This document shows, in pieces, positions 1 to 7,492 of a stretch of 7,492 bases of DNA. Positions within the stretch are counted from its first letter, which is position 1. Every line of letters begins with the position of its first letter. Under the pieces are notes generated by a model. It worked only from the letters and a program-made list of their open reading frames with translations. It made no database searches and was not told the origin of the DNA. This DNA comes from Betaproteobacteria bacterium (GTDB lineage: Bacteria > Pseudomonadota > Gammaproteobacteria > Burkholderiales > Burkholderiaceae_C), in contig RGEP01000088.1 of the NCBI GenBank assembly GCA_009918225.1, forward strand, positions 1 to 7,492, given 5' to 3'. The translations under genes were made by a program, and so were the position numbers.

Positions 1-265
1 GGTCGGGCGTGAGGTTGCCACCGTAGACCGTGCCAAAAGGGGTTTGCAGCGCATGTCCACCGGCGTAGGCGGGCCCGCCCGGCGCGGTGTGACAGCCTGC
101 GCAATGGCCCAAGAGGGCCAATTCCCGGCCGCGGGCTACGAGGGTGGGGTCTAGGGCCGCGCCGGCTTGCCGTGTGTCGGTGCTGGGCGCGTGCTCAAGG
201 CCGGGGGCGTAGAGCAAGCGCCCAGCCACCACCAAGGCGCCGCAAAGCGCGACCACCGTGACCAT
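1..265 (-). CDS. c-type cytochrome, N-terminal part (runs off the window)
   Basis: Only the first 88 or so codons are present; the gene continues past base 1. The protein starts with a short hydrophobic segment (VTVVALCGALVVAG), a signal peptide or membrane anchor that would send it to the periplasmic side. A single heme-attachment motif CAGCH follows at residues 55-59 (bases 89-103). The next stretch, with TPFGTVYGGNLTPD, resembles the cytochrome c subunits of membrane alcohol and gluconate dehydrogenases, so a role in passing electrons from a periplasmic dehydrogenase is plausible but not proven. I chose ATG at 265 because GAGG lies 10 bases upstream. An in-frame GTG at 280 overlaps the stop of the preceding gene (GTGA) and is a real alternative. 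Further heme motifs, if any, would lie outside the window. Confidence 0.8.
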   Translation of the reverse strand, partial: MVTVVALCGALVVAGRLLYAPGLEHAPSTDTRQAGAALDPTLVARGRELALLGHCAGCHTAPGGPAYAGGHALQTPFGTVYGGNLTPD

Positions 266-276
266 GCGTTGAAACC

Positions 277-1020
277 TCACAGGCTTCTGGCCGGGGCGCA
301 TGCCAGATCGATGGAGCCGTTGGGGGAGGGGACGGGTTTGGCAGGCAGTGCTTGGGTGGACAAGAAGGCCGACACGGCATGGATATCGGCTTCTTGCAAT
401 CGCTGGCTGATGTGTTTCATGCAGTCGGGCTCGCGTGCACGGCGCAAGCCGTTGCGCCATGCCCCCAATTGCGCGCTCAGGTAGTCCTTGGACAAGCCCA
501 AGAGGCCGGGGGTCGCAGGCAGCACACCGGTCAGCGCCTGGCCGTGGCAATGCACGCAGGCCGGAACTTTCAAGCCCGCGTCACCTTCGTAAACCAACTG
601 GCGGCCGCGCTGCAGCACCGCGGGCTCCAGGGTCGAGCGCTCAGGGCTGGGGTATGGCAGGTTCAAGGCGGCAAAGTGGGCGGCGATTTCCTTCAGGTAG
701 GCCGGGGAGAGCGGTTGCACCAGATGCCGCATCGCCGCTTGTCCGCGCCGGCCTTCCTTGAAGTTCATCAGCTGTTCAAACAGATAGCCCTCAGGTTTGC
801 CGGCAATGCGCGGAAAGTAGCCGTCTGCCGTGGCCACGCCTTCGCGGCCATGACAGGGTGTGCAGGCCTGAAGGCGCTGGGCCATGGTGTCTTGCACCTT
901 GGGCGCAGCATCACAGGGCTGGGCACAGGCCATCAAGGCGGCCAGGGCCAGGGTCATGGGCAGGGTCATGGGCAGGGCCGGCACGGCCCGGCGATGAGGA
1001 GCGCCGGTGTTTGGGTTCAA
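277..1020 (-). CDS. diheme cytochrome c, c4-like
   Basis: A 247-residue exported diheme cytochrome. An n-region containing HRR and a hydrophobic stretch (about residues 15-32) form a signal peptide, with cleavage likely near the CDAAP segment at 36-40. Heme motifs are CTPCH (53-57) and CVHCH (155-159); Met97 and Met201 lie in matching places (MRHL, MKHI) and are candidate sixth ligands. The two halves repeat the cytochrome c4 layout: heme site, then a YxxxQLxxxxxGxR-like segment, then the Met. It probably moves electrons in the periplasm together with the next gene. The start is TTG at 1020, overlapping the regulator's stop (TTGA). It is the only start in reach that keeps the basic n-region; the next in-frame starts are GTG (codon 13) and ATG (codon 18). 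A 12-base tandem duplication inside the signal peptide gives PMTLPMTL. Confidence 0.88.
   Translation of the reverse strand: MNPNTGAPHRRAVPALPMTLPMTLALAALMACAQPCDAAPKVQDTMAQRLQACTPCHGREGVATADGYFPRIAGKPEGYLFEQLMNFKEGRRGQAAMRHLVQPLSPAYLKEIAAHFAALNLPYPSPERSTLEPAVLQRGRQLVYEGDAGLKVPACVHCHGQALTGVLPATPGLLGLSKDYLSAQLGAWRNGLRRAREPDCMKHISQRLQEADIHAVSAFLSTQALPAKPVPSPNGSIDLACAPARSL
949..977. repeat. 12-base tandem repeat in a signal peptide
   Basis: The unit CAGGGTCATGGG occurs twice back to back, followed by a partial third copy (CAGGG). It lies inside the diheme cytochrome gene and duplicates the residues PMTL in the hydrophobic core of the signal peptide. Because the unit is a multiple of three, copy-number slippage would keep the frame. 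Confidence 0.9.
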
Positions 1021-1673
1021 GGCGTGGCCTGGCCCGAGGTGGCTTTCAGGCTGTTTTCAAAGTGGCGCTGCATGGCCTGTGTGGCCGCTGCTGGGTTGGC
1101 GGCGCGGATGGCCGCCATGATCTCGCGGTGCTCGGCCAGCGACTGCGACAGGCGGCCCTTCTTGAACAGGGAGTGGTGGCGGTTGAGCTTCATCACCTTG
1201 CGCAGGTCCCCCACGATTTGGGTGCGCCAGCGGTTGCCGGCCAGCTCCAACAACTTGAAGTGAAAGGCCTCGTTGGTCGAAAAGAACGCTTCGCGCTGGC
1301 GAACCTGCCTTTCCAGCTGTTCGTGTAGGTCCTGCAAGGCCTGGATGGCCTGGGGCTCTGCGCGCGCAGCCACTTCTCCCGCAGCGTCGCTTTCGAGCAG
1401 CGCCAGCAGCCGGTAGACCTGTTGCACATCGTCACCCGACGGCTCGGTCACGTAAGCACCGCGGCGCACCTTCATGGTCACCAGGCCTTCTGTGGCCAGT
1501 ACCTTGAGGGCCTCTCGCATCGGCGTTCGGCTGATGCCCCAGGTGGCCGCCAGTTTCAGCTCATCAATCCAACTGCCCGGTTGCAGCTCACGGTTGAAGA
1601 TCTGCTGGCGCAAGCGCTCGGCCACCTCTTCATAGAGGGCGCGGGGGGCGAGGCTGTTGACGGCCGGTGCCAT
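1017..1673 (-). CDS. GntR-family regulator, FadR subfamily (FCD domain)
   Basis: A 218-residue regulator. The N-terminal winged helix-turn-helix spans about residues 10-77, with the hallmark stretch around SRTPMREALKVLATEGLV (48-65) and the wing at VRRGAYV. The helical FCD ligand domain covers about 83-210. Histidines at 138 (EAFH), 182 (AEHREI) and 204 (QRHF) match the metal-binding histidines of this family; the usual acidic partner just before the first one appears to be Asn134. It is divergent from the mutase gene, and the gap holds ATGCA/TGCAT half-sites over a promoter, so it is probably a local repressor that senses a small acid or acyl-CoA of propionate metabolism. The ligand is inference. 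No clear Shine-Dalgarno precedes ATG 1673. It overlaps the downstream cytochrome by four bases. Confidence 0.9.
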   Translation of the reverse strand: MAPAVNSLAPRALYEEVAERLRQQIFNRELQPGSWIDELKLAATWGISRTPMREALKVLATEGLVTMKVRRGAYVTEPSGDDVQQVYRLLALLESDAAGEVAARAEPQAIQALQDLHEQLERQVRQREAFFSTNEAFHFKLLELAGNRWRTQIVGDLRKVMKLNRHHSLFKKGRLSQSLAEHREIMAAIRAANPAAATQAMQRHFENSLKATSGQATP

Positions 1674-1694
1674 GGTGAGGGGCGGATGAAAGCC

Positions 1695-1730
1695 TGATGC
1701 AAGTGATTCTGCATTTATAATTATGCATCA
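1695..1730. promoter_or_regulatory. candidate operator of the GntR regulator
   Basis: Three five-base half-sites alternate in direction with an exact 13-base period: ATGCA at 1697-1701, TGCAT at 1710-1714 and ATGCA at 1723-1727. Each neighbouring pair is an inverted repeat with an 8-base spacer. The outermost pair extends to TGATGCA / TGCATCA (1695-1701 and 1724-1730). The sites lie between the divergent regulator and mutase genes and flank the TATAAT box, as expected of a repressor site. That this regulator binds here is inference from position and symmetry; the half-site does not match a FadR-family operator I can name. Confidence 0.45.
1716..1721 (+). promoter_or_regulatory. candidate -10 box for the mutase operon
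   Basis: A perfect TATAAT in an otherwise GC-rich gap, facing the mutase gene. The best upstream -35 candidate is weak (CTGATG at 1694-1699, 16-base spacing), which would fit a regulated promoter. Transcription would start near 1728, leaving a leader of about 85 bases. In that leader ACGAATC (1730-1736) and GATTCGT (1767-1773) could pair as a long-looped hairpin. On the other strand TATAAA (1719-1714) could serve the regulator gene, but I see no -35 for it. Confidence 0.45.
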
Positions 1731-1802
1731 CGAATCCTCGGCGTTCCATAGGCCAATCCCGCTGGTGATTCGTCCGCCCCCGGGGCATCATGCGCCGATC
1801 AC

Positions 1803-1807
1803 AGGAG
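1803..1807 (+). promoter_or_regulatory. ribosome binding site deciding the mutase start
   Basis: AGGAG five bases before ATG 1813. The reading frame is open upstream to an ATG at 1723, but that one overlaps the operator and promoter and has no ribosome site, so 1813 is the likely start. Confidence 0.8.
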
Positions 1808-1812
1808 TCTTC

Positions 1813-3935
<2,123 letters not shown>

Positions 3936-3978
3936 GGGGCTTTGGCTCGTTTGCAGTTCTTGGTTCGCAGACGTGGTT

Positions 3979-4110
3979 GCGGATCAGATGACGGAGCCAT
4001 GCGGTGCTGCTCATTTGATCCGCCGTCCGCCTGCGGCGCTTGGAGCGGATCAGATGACGGCGCCATGCCGTGCCGCTCATTTCCCCCGCCGCCCGCCTGC
4101 GGCGTTCGGC
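3979..4110. repeat. 66-base tandem direct repeat, two copies
   Basis: Copy 1 is 3979-4044 and copy 2 is 4045-4110; both begin GCGGATCAGATGACGG and agree at about 56 of 66 bases. Copy 2 is the left part of the palindrome at 4049-4152. Copy 1 therefore looks like the same element lacking its right half. Copy 1 has a short inverted repeat of its own: 3979-3991 against 4011-4023, 13 bases with one mismatch. Confidence 0.9.
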
Positions 4111-4152
4111 TCCTCCTTTAAATCGCGGCACGGCATGGCACCGTCATCTGAT
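4049..4152 (+). repeat. long palindromic element 1 (28-base arms, 48-base loop)
   Basis: The left arm 4049-4076 (begins ATCAGATGACGG, ends GCCGTGCCGC) and right arm 4125-4152 are reverse complements with one mismatch in 28. The loop 4077-4124 begins TCATTTCCCCCGC and ends GCTCCTCCTTTAAATC. In its middle, CGCCGC and GCGGCG can form a small inner hairpin. Strand is set by the loop reading TCATTT first. As RNA or single-stranded DNA it would fold into a strong stem topped by a conserved loop. Confidence 0.9.
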
Positions 4153-4179
4153 GGGGTGCGCGGGCCGCGTGCGACGCCA

Positions 4180-4281
4180 ACCCAGGCGTGCGGGGGGCGG
4201 CTGCTGCGATTTCAAGGAGGAGCGTCGGGCGCAGCCCGGCGCGGGGGAAATGAGCAGCAGCTGCCCCCCGCACGCCTGGGT
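4180..4281 (-). repeat. long palindromic element 2 (28-base arms, 46-base loop), inverted relative to element 1
   Basis: The arms 4180-4207 (begins ACCCAGGCGTGCGG) and 4254-4281 are reverse complements with one mismatch in 28. Their sequence is unrelated to the arms of element 1. The loop 4208-4253, read on the minus strand, begins TCATTTCCCCCGC and ends GCTCCTCCTTGAAATC: the first 13 bases equal those of element 1 and 15 of the last 16 match. The middle again has its own small hairpin (CGGGC-TGC-GCCCG). Same architecture and same core ends with different arms mark elements 1 and 2 as members of one family. Confidence 0.9.
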
Positions 4282-4344
4282 ACGCTCCAGGGCGCTCGCC
4301 TGGGTACGCTCCAGCCCGTCCGCCCGGGTGCGCTTCACCCAGCA
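4273..4344. repeat. 24-base tandem repeat, three degenerate copies
   Basis: The unit begins CGCCTGGGTACGCTCCAG at 4273 and 4297 (18 identical bases) and CGCCCGGGTGCGCTTCAC at 4321. The first copy overlaps the end of the palindrome at 4180-4281. The motif CGCTCCA just outside that palindrome also follows the outer end of element 1 on the minus strand (4048-4042 region), so it may be part of the repeat family's boundary. Confidence 0.85.
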
Positions 4345-4367
4345 AACGGCTAAGGCCTCCACCCCAC

Positions 4368-5141
4368 ATGCTGCCACTGAACACCCAGCTGTTGGAGAAG
4401 ATCACCGGCCCCAGCGGTGATGCCCAGCGCCGAGCGATGGCCAAGGCAATCACGCTGCTGGAGAGCACACGCGCCGACCATCGCGTTCAGGCCGATGAAC
4501 TGCTCAATGCACTGCTGCCGCACACCGGGCGGTCTTTCAGGCTGGGGATCAGCGGTGTGCCGGGCGTGGGCAAGAGCACCTTCATCGAGACACTGGGCCT
4601 GATGCTGATCGCCCGGGGCCACAGAGTGGCGGTATTGGCGGTGGACCCGTCTTCGACCGTCAGCGGTGGATCGATCCTGGGCGACAAGACACGTATGGAA
4701 CGCCTGAGCATGGACGAGCGTGCGTTCATCAGGCCCAGCCCCAGCAGCGGCACCCTGGGCGGTGTGGCCGAGAAGACCCGCGAAGCCATGTTGGTGTGCG
4801 AGGCGGCCGGCCACGATGTGGTGATTGTGGAAACGGTGGGCGTGGGACAAAGCGAAACCGCTGTCGCGCAGCTCAGTGCACTCAAGGAGCAGGGCATCGA
4901 CCAGTTTTGGCAACAGGTGGAGCGCTTTCGCAAGCTGCAGACGGCCAGCGGGCAATGGGCCCAGCGCCGGGTGCAGCAAGCCCAGGCATGGATGTGGGAG
5001 CGCATCGAAGCGGGCTTGCGCCAACGATTTCGGGCGCATCCCGCGGTGCAGTCGGCGTTGGCAGGCCTGCAGGACGAGGTGGTGCAGGGTCGGGTGGCTG
5101 CATCGGTGGCTGCACGGCGGCTCTTGGACCTGTTTACCTGA
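4368..5141 (+). CDS. meaB: methylmalonyl-CoA mutase G-protein chaperone MeaB (ArgK family), internally deleted
   Basis: MeaB is a SIMIBI-class GTPase that gates B12 delivery to the mutase and protects the enzyme from inactivation. Visible here are the P-loop GVPGVGKS (63-70), the DPSS segment (93-96) with the following GGSILGDKTRM, and the switch region ETVGVGQSE (155-163). The C-terminal helical dimerisation part follows (about 176-257). Family members are about 325-335 residues; this one is 257. The shortfall is one block: after SETAVA (162-167) the chain jumps straight to QLSALKEQGI. That omits the LPNAGDD-like, KKG and NKxD segments, about 70-75 residues. The junction is at 4868/4869 and keeps the frame. 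Without NKxD the protein should not recognise guanine, so it is probably inactive. The ribosome site is weak (AAGG at 4352-4355). Confidence 0.88.
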   Translation: MLPLNTQLLEKITGPSGDAQRRAMAKAITLLESTRADHRVQADELLNALLPHTGRSFRLGISGVPGVGKSTFIETLGLMLIARGHRVAVLAVDPSSTVSGGSILGDKTRMERLSMDERAFIRPSPSSGTLGGVAEKTREAMLVCEAAGHDVVIVETVGVGQSETAVAQLSALKEQGIDQFWQQVERFRKLQTASGQWAQRRVQQAQAWMWERIEAGLRQRFRAHPAVQSALAGLQDEVVQGRVAASVAARRLLDLFT

Positions 5142-5203
5142 AGCGACCCGCGCCTGCCGAAACCCACTCCGCTGATTCAAGCAAGAACCCCAAGGCACAG
5201 AGA

Positions 5204-5208
5204 AGGAG
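5204..5208 (+). promoter_or_regulatory. ribosome binding site deciding the pccB start
   Basis: AGGAG seven bases before GTG 5216. The frame is open far upstream through meaB, but similarity to the family begins with HDIQQMLEEKR right after this GTG. The overlapping ATG at 5220 is out of frame. Confidence 0.8.
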
Positions 5209-5215
5209 AACCCCG

Positions 5216-6748
5216 GTGCATGACATTCAACAGATGCTCGAGGAAAAGCGCGCCCTGGCGCGACTGGGTGGTGGCCAAAAGCGCATCGATGCGCAGCACG
5301 CCAAGGGAAAGTTGACGGCGCGGGAGCGCTTGGAGTTGCTCTTCGATGAGGGTACGTTCGAAGAGTGGGACATGTTCGTCGAACACCGTTGTGTGGACTT
5401 CGGCATGTCCGACAACAAGATTCCCGGTGACGGCGTGGTGATCGGTTACGGGATGATCAACGGCCGCTTGGCCTTTGCCTACAGCCAAGACTTCACCGTG
5501 TTTGGCGGGGCCTTGTCCGAGACCCATGCCGAGAAGATCTGCAAGATCATGGACCAGGCCATGAAGGTGGGGGCGCCCGTGGTGGGGCTCAACGACTCTG
5601 GGGGTGCCCGTATTCAGGAGGGCGTCGCTTCTCTGGGGGGCTATGCCGATGTGTTCCAGAAGAACGTGCTGGCCAGCGGGGTGATCCCGCAGATCAGCCT
5701 CATCATGGGGCCTTGCGCCGGGGGTGCCGTTTACAGCCCCTCGATGACCGACTTCATCTTCATGGTCAAGGACTCGTCCTACATGTTCGTGACCGGCCCA
5801 GAGGTGGTCAAGACCGTCACCCATGAAGAAGTCACGGCAGAAGAGCTTGGTGGAGCGCTGACCCACACCACCAAGAGCGGTGTAGCCGATTTGGCTTTTG
5901 AAAACGATGTTGAGGCGCTGCTGATGCTGCGGCGCTTCTTCAACTACCTGCCGCTGAACAACCGCGAAAAGCCGCCGGTACGGCCCAGCGGTGACCCCGG
6001 CAACCGGCTGGACCATTCGCTGGATACGCTGGTGCCGGACAACCCCAACAAGCCCTATGACATCAAGGAACTGATCGTCAAGGTGGTAGACGACGGCGAG
6101 TTTTTCGAACTGCAGCCTGACTATGCGGCCAATATCGTCATCGGCTTTGGCCGCATGGAGGGCCAGACGGTGGGCGTGGTGGCCAACAATCCCTTGGTGC
6201 TGGCGGGTTGCCTGGACATCAAGAGCTCCATCAAGGCCGCTCGCTTCGTGCGCTTCTGCGACGCCTTCAGCATTCCGGTGGTGACCTTTGTGGATGTGCC
6301 GGGCTTCATGCCCGGTACCTCACAAGAGTATGGCGGCATCATCAAGCACGGAGCCAAGCTGCTCTATGCCTACGCCGAGTGCACCGTACCGAAGATCACC
6401 GTCATCACCCGCAAGGCCTACGGCGGTGCCTACGATGTGATGGCCTCCAAGCACCTTCGTGGTGATGTGAACTTCGCATGGCCCAACGCGGAAATCGCGG
6501 TGATGGGTGCCAAGGGTGCGGTGGAGATCATCTTCCGCGAAGACAAGGGCGACCCAGCCAAGCTGGCTGCTCGGGAGGCGGAATACAAGGCTCGCTTTGC
6601 CAACCCCTTTGTGGCCGGCGCGCGGGGCTTCATCGACGACGTGATTCAGCCGCATGAAACGCGCAAGCGCATCTGCCGCTCCTTGAAGATGCTCAAAGAC
6701 AAAAAGCTGGAAAACCCGTGGCGCAAGCACGGCAACATTCCGCTTTGA
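5216..6748 (+). CDS. pccB: propionyl-CoA carboxylase, carboxyltransferase (beta) subunit
   Basis: A 510-residue cytoplasmic subunit that moves the carboxyl group from biotin to propionyl-CoA, making methylmalonyl-CoA. It is full length for the family. Landmarks are TARERLELLFDEGTF (34-48), NDSGGARIQEG (126-136), the N-terminal oxyanion-hole segment GPCAGGA (165-171), and the C-terminal one in RKAYGGAYDVM with Asp407. In Streptomyces and mycobacterial homologues the residue at this place helps set acyl-CoA choice, Asp going with propionyl-CoA and Ile with acetyl/butyryl-CoA, so the Asp supports the propionyl call. The start is GTG. It follows meaB after 74 bases and is followed by pccA after 19. 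Nothing in it looks damaged. Other acyl-CoA carboxylase beta subunits (methylcrotonyl, geranyl) are less likely given the neighbours and this residue. Confidence 0.95.
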   Translation: MHDIQQMLEEKRALARLGGGQKRIDAQHAKGKLTARERLELLFDEGTFEEWDMFVEHRCVDFGMSDNKIPGDGVVIGYGMINGRLAFAYSQDFTVFGGALSETHAEKICKIMDQAMKVGAPVVGLNDSGGARIQEGVASLGGYADVFQKNVLASGVIPQISLIMGPCAGGAVYSPSMTDFIFMVKDSSYMFVTGPEVVKTVTHEEVTAEELGGALTHTTKSGVADLAFENDVEALLMLRRFFNYLPLNNREKPPVRPSGDPGNRLDHSLDTLVPDNPNKPYDIKELIVKVVDDGEFFELQPDYAANIVIGFGRMEGQTVGVVANNPLVLAGCLDIKSSIKAARFVRFCDAFSIPVVTFVDVPGFMPGTSQEYGGIIKHGAKLLYAYAECTVPKITVITRKAYGGAYDVMASKHLRGDVNFAWPNAEIAVMGAKGAVEIIFREDKGDPAKLAAREAEYKARFANPFVAGARGFIDDVIQPHETRKRICRSLKMLKDKKLENPWRKHGNIPL

Positions 6749-6767
6749 TGGGTTGGAGTCAAACCAT

Positions 6768-7492
6768 ATGTTTCAAAAGATACTGATTGCCAACCGCGGC
6801 GAAATTGCCTGCCGGGTCATCAAGACCGCTCGCAAGATGGGCATCGCCACCGTGGCGGTGTACTCCGAAGCCGACAAGGACGCGCGACACGTGGAGGTCG
6901 CCGATGAGGCAGTGCTGTTGGGCCCCGCGCCTTCTCGCGAGTCTTATCTGGTGGCCGACAAGATCATCGCGGCCTGCAAGCAAACGGGTGCTCAAGCGGT
7001 GCACCCTGGGTATGGCTTCCTCTCGGAGAACGAAGCCTTTGCCAAACGGTGTGAAGACGAAGGCATCGTCTTTATCGGCCCCAAGCATTATTCGATTGCG
7101 GCCATGGGCGACAAGATTGCGTCCAAGAAGTTGGCCAACGAGGCTCGGGTCAACACCATCCCGGGCTACAACGACGCCATCGACACACCCGAGCAGGCGG
7201 TGGAGATCGCCAAAAAGATCGGCTACCCGGTGATGATCAAGGCCAGCGCGGGCGGTGGTGGCAAGGGTCTGCGTGTGGCCTTCAATGACAAGGAAGCGCA
7301 CGAAGGATTTTCCAGCTGCCGCAATGAAGCCCGCAACAGCTTTGGCGATGACCGGGTGTTCATTGAAAAGTATGTGCTGGAGCCCAGGCACATTGAGATT
7401 CAGGTGCTCGGCGATTCGCATGGCAACGTGGTGTACCTCTGGGAGCGGGAGTGCTCCATTCAAAGGCGCCACCAAAAGGTGATCGAGGAAGC
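6768..7492 (+). CDS. pccA: propionyl-CoA carboxylase, biotin carboxylase (alpha) subunit, N-terminal part
   Basis: The first 241 codons; the gene runs off the right edge. It encodes the ATP-dependent biotin carboxylase part, which charges biotin with bicarbonate before handing it to PccB. The N-terminal domain opens with FQKILIANRGEIACRVIKTA and has VHPGYGFLSEN (78-88). The ATP-grasp domain begins after MGDK (113-116) and shows the glycine loop GGGGKG (162-167) and the block ERECSIQRRHQKVIEE (226-241), whose Glu, Arg, Gln and His are the usual ATP and bicarbonate site residues. The biotin-attachment domain would lie beyond the window. GGAG at 6755-6758, nine bases before ATG 6768, is the ribosome site. 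The frame is clean to the last base. Confidence 0.95.
   Translation, partial: MFQKILIANRGEIACRVIKTARKMGIATVAVYSEADKDARHVEVADEAVLLGPAPSRESYLVADKIIAACKQTGAQAVHPGYGFLSENEAFAKRCEDEGIVFIGPKHYSIAAMGDKIASKKLANEARVNTIPGYNDAIDTPEQAVEIAKKIGYPVMIKASAGGGGKGLRVAFNDKEAHEGFSSCRNEARNSFGDDRVFIEKYVLEPRHIEIQVLGDSHGNVVYLWERECSIQRRHQKVIEE

Larger units (their letters stand above)
3936..4367. other. repeat-rich gap between mutase and meaB
   Basis: The 432 bases hold no convincing gene; the open frames here read through the repeats and give low-complexity Arg/Ala/Pro-rich peptides. Bases 3936-3978 are plain sequence. From 3979 to 4344 nearly every base belongs to a direct or inverted repeat, listed separately. No palindrome is followed by a T-run, so I see no intrinsic terminator, and no clear promoter for meaB. 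In an otherwise tightly packed operon such a gap suggests insertion of repeat elements. Confidence 0.8.

Noticed and set aside
167..1328. Plus-strand open frames opposite the cytochrome and regulator genes
   Set aside because: They are shadows of the minus-strand genes, whose heme motifs and helix-turn-helix are clear.
1728..1812. Cobalamin riboswitch ahead of the B12-dependent mutase
   Set aside because: The leader is only about 85 bases and I find no B12-box-like conserved stretch.
4049..4281. Integron attC sites or intrinsic terminators
   Set aside because: I see no RYYYAAC/GTTRRRY core sites or cassette genes, and no T-run follows either stem.
3979..4344. CRISPR array
   Set aside because: There are only two or three copies, with units that touch rather than alternate with unique spacers, and no cas genes.

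Overview
The window looks like a high-GC betaproteobacterial chromosome, most likely Burkholderiales and close to Comamonadaceae. This rests on base composition, on protein similarity recalled by eye, and on the familiar arrangement of a FadR-type GntR regulator divergent from a methylmalonyl-CoA mutase / MeaB / propionyl-CoA carboxylase cluster. No database search was possible.

Left, minus strand (1-1673): a three-gene set reads leftwards. It holds a GntR/FCD transcription regulator, then a diheme cytochrome c, then a second c-type cytochrome that runs off the window. Both junctions are 4-base stop/start overlaps (TTGA and GTGA), so the three are probably translated in a coupled way. The 139-base gap at 1674-1812 is a divergent control region. 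It has a perfect TATAAT box facing right, overlapped by three regularly spaced ATGCA/TGCAT half-sites.

Right, plus strand (1813-7492): the propionyl-CoA to succinyl-CoA route. The order is methylmalonyl-CoA mutase, a 432-base repeat-rich gap, the mutase G-protein chaperone MeaB, the carboxyltransferase subunit PccB, and the biotin carboxylase subunit PccA (cut by the window end). PccBA makes methylmalonyl-CoA, the mutase converts it to succinyl-CoA, and MeaB loads and protects the mutase's B12 cofactor.

The main surprise is that the mutase step is damaged twice. The mutase gene lacks about 34 bases coding for a conserved 12-residue stretch, which shifts the frame near codon 358. MeaB has lost about 70-75 residues in frame, including the NKxD guanine-recognition motif. 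The two Pcc genes are intact as far as seen.

The second surprise is the mutase-meaB gap. It carries two long palindromes in opposite orientation. Each has 28-base arms with one mismatch and a 46-48 base loop. The arms are unrelated to each other, but the loops share conserved ends. Flanking direct repeats include a truncated extra copy. This looks like a repeat family with a conserved core and freely varying, self-complementary arms.
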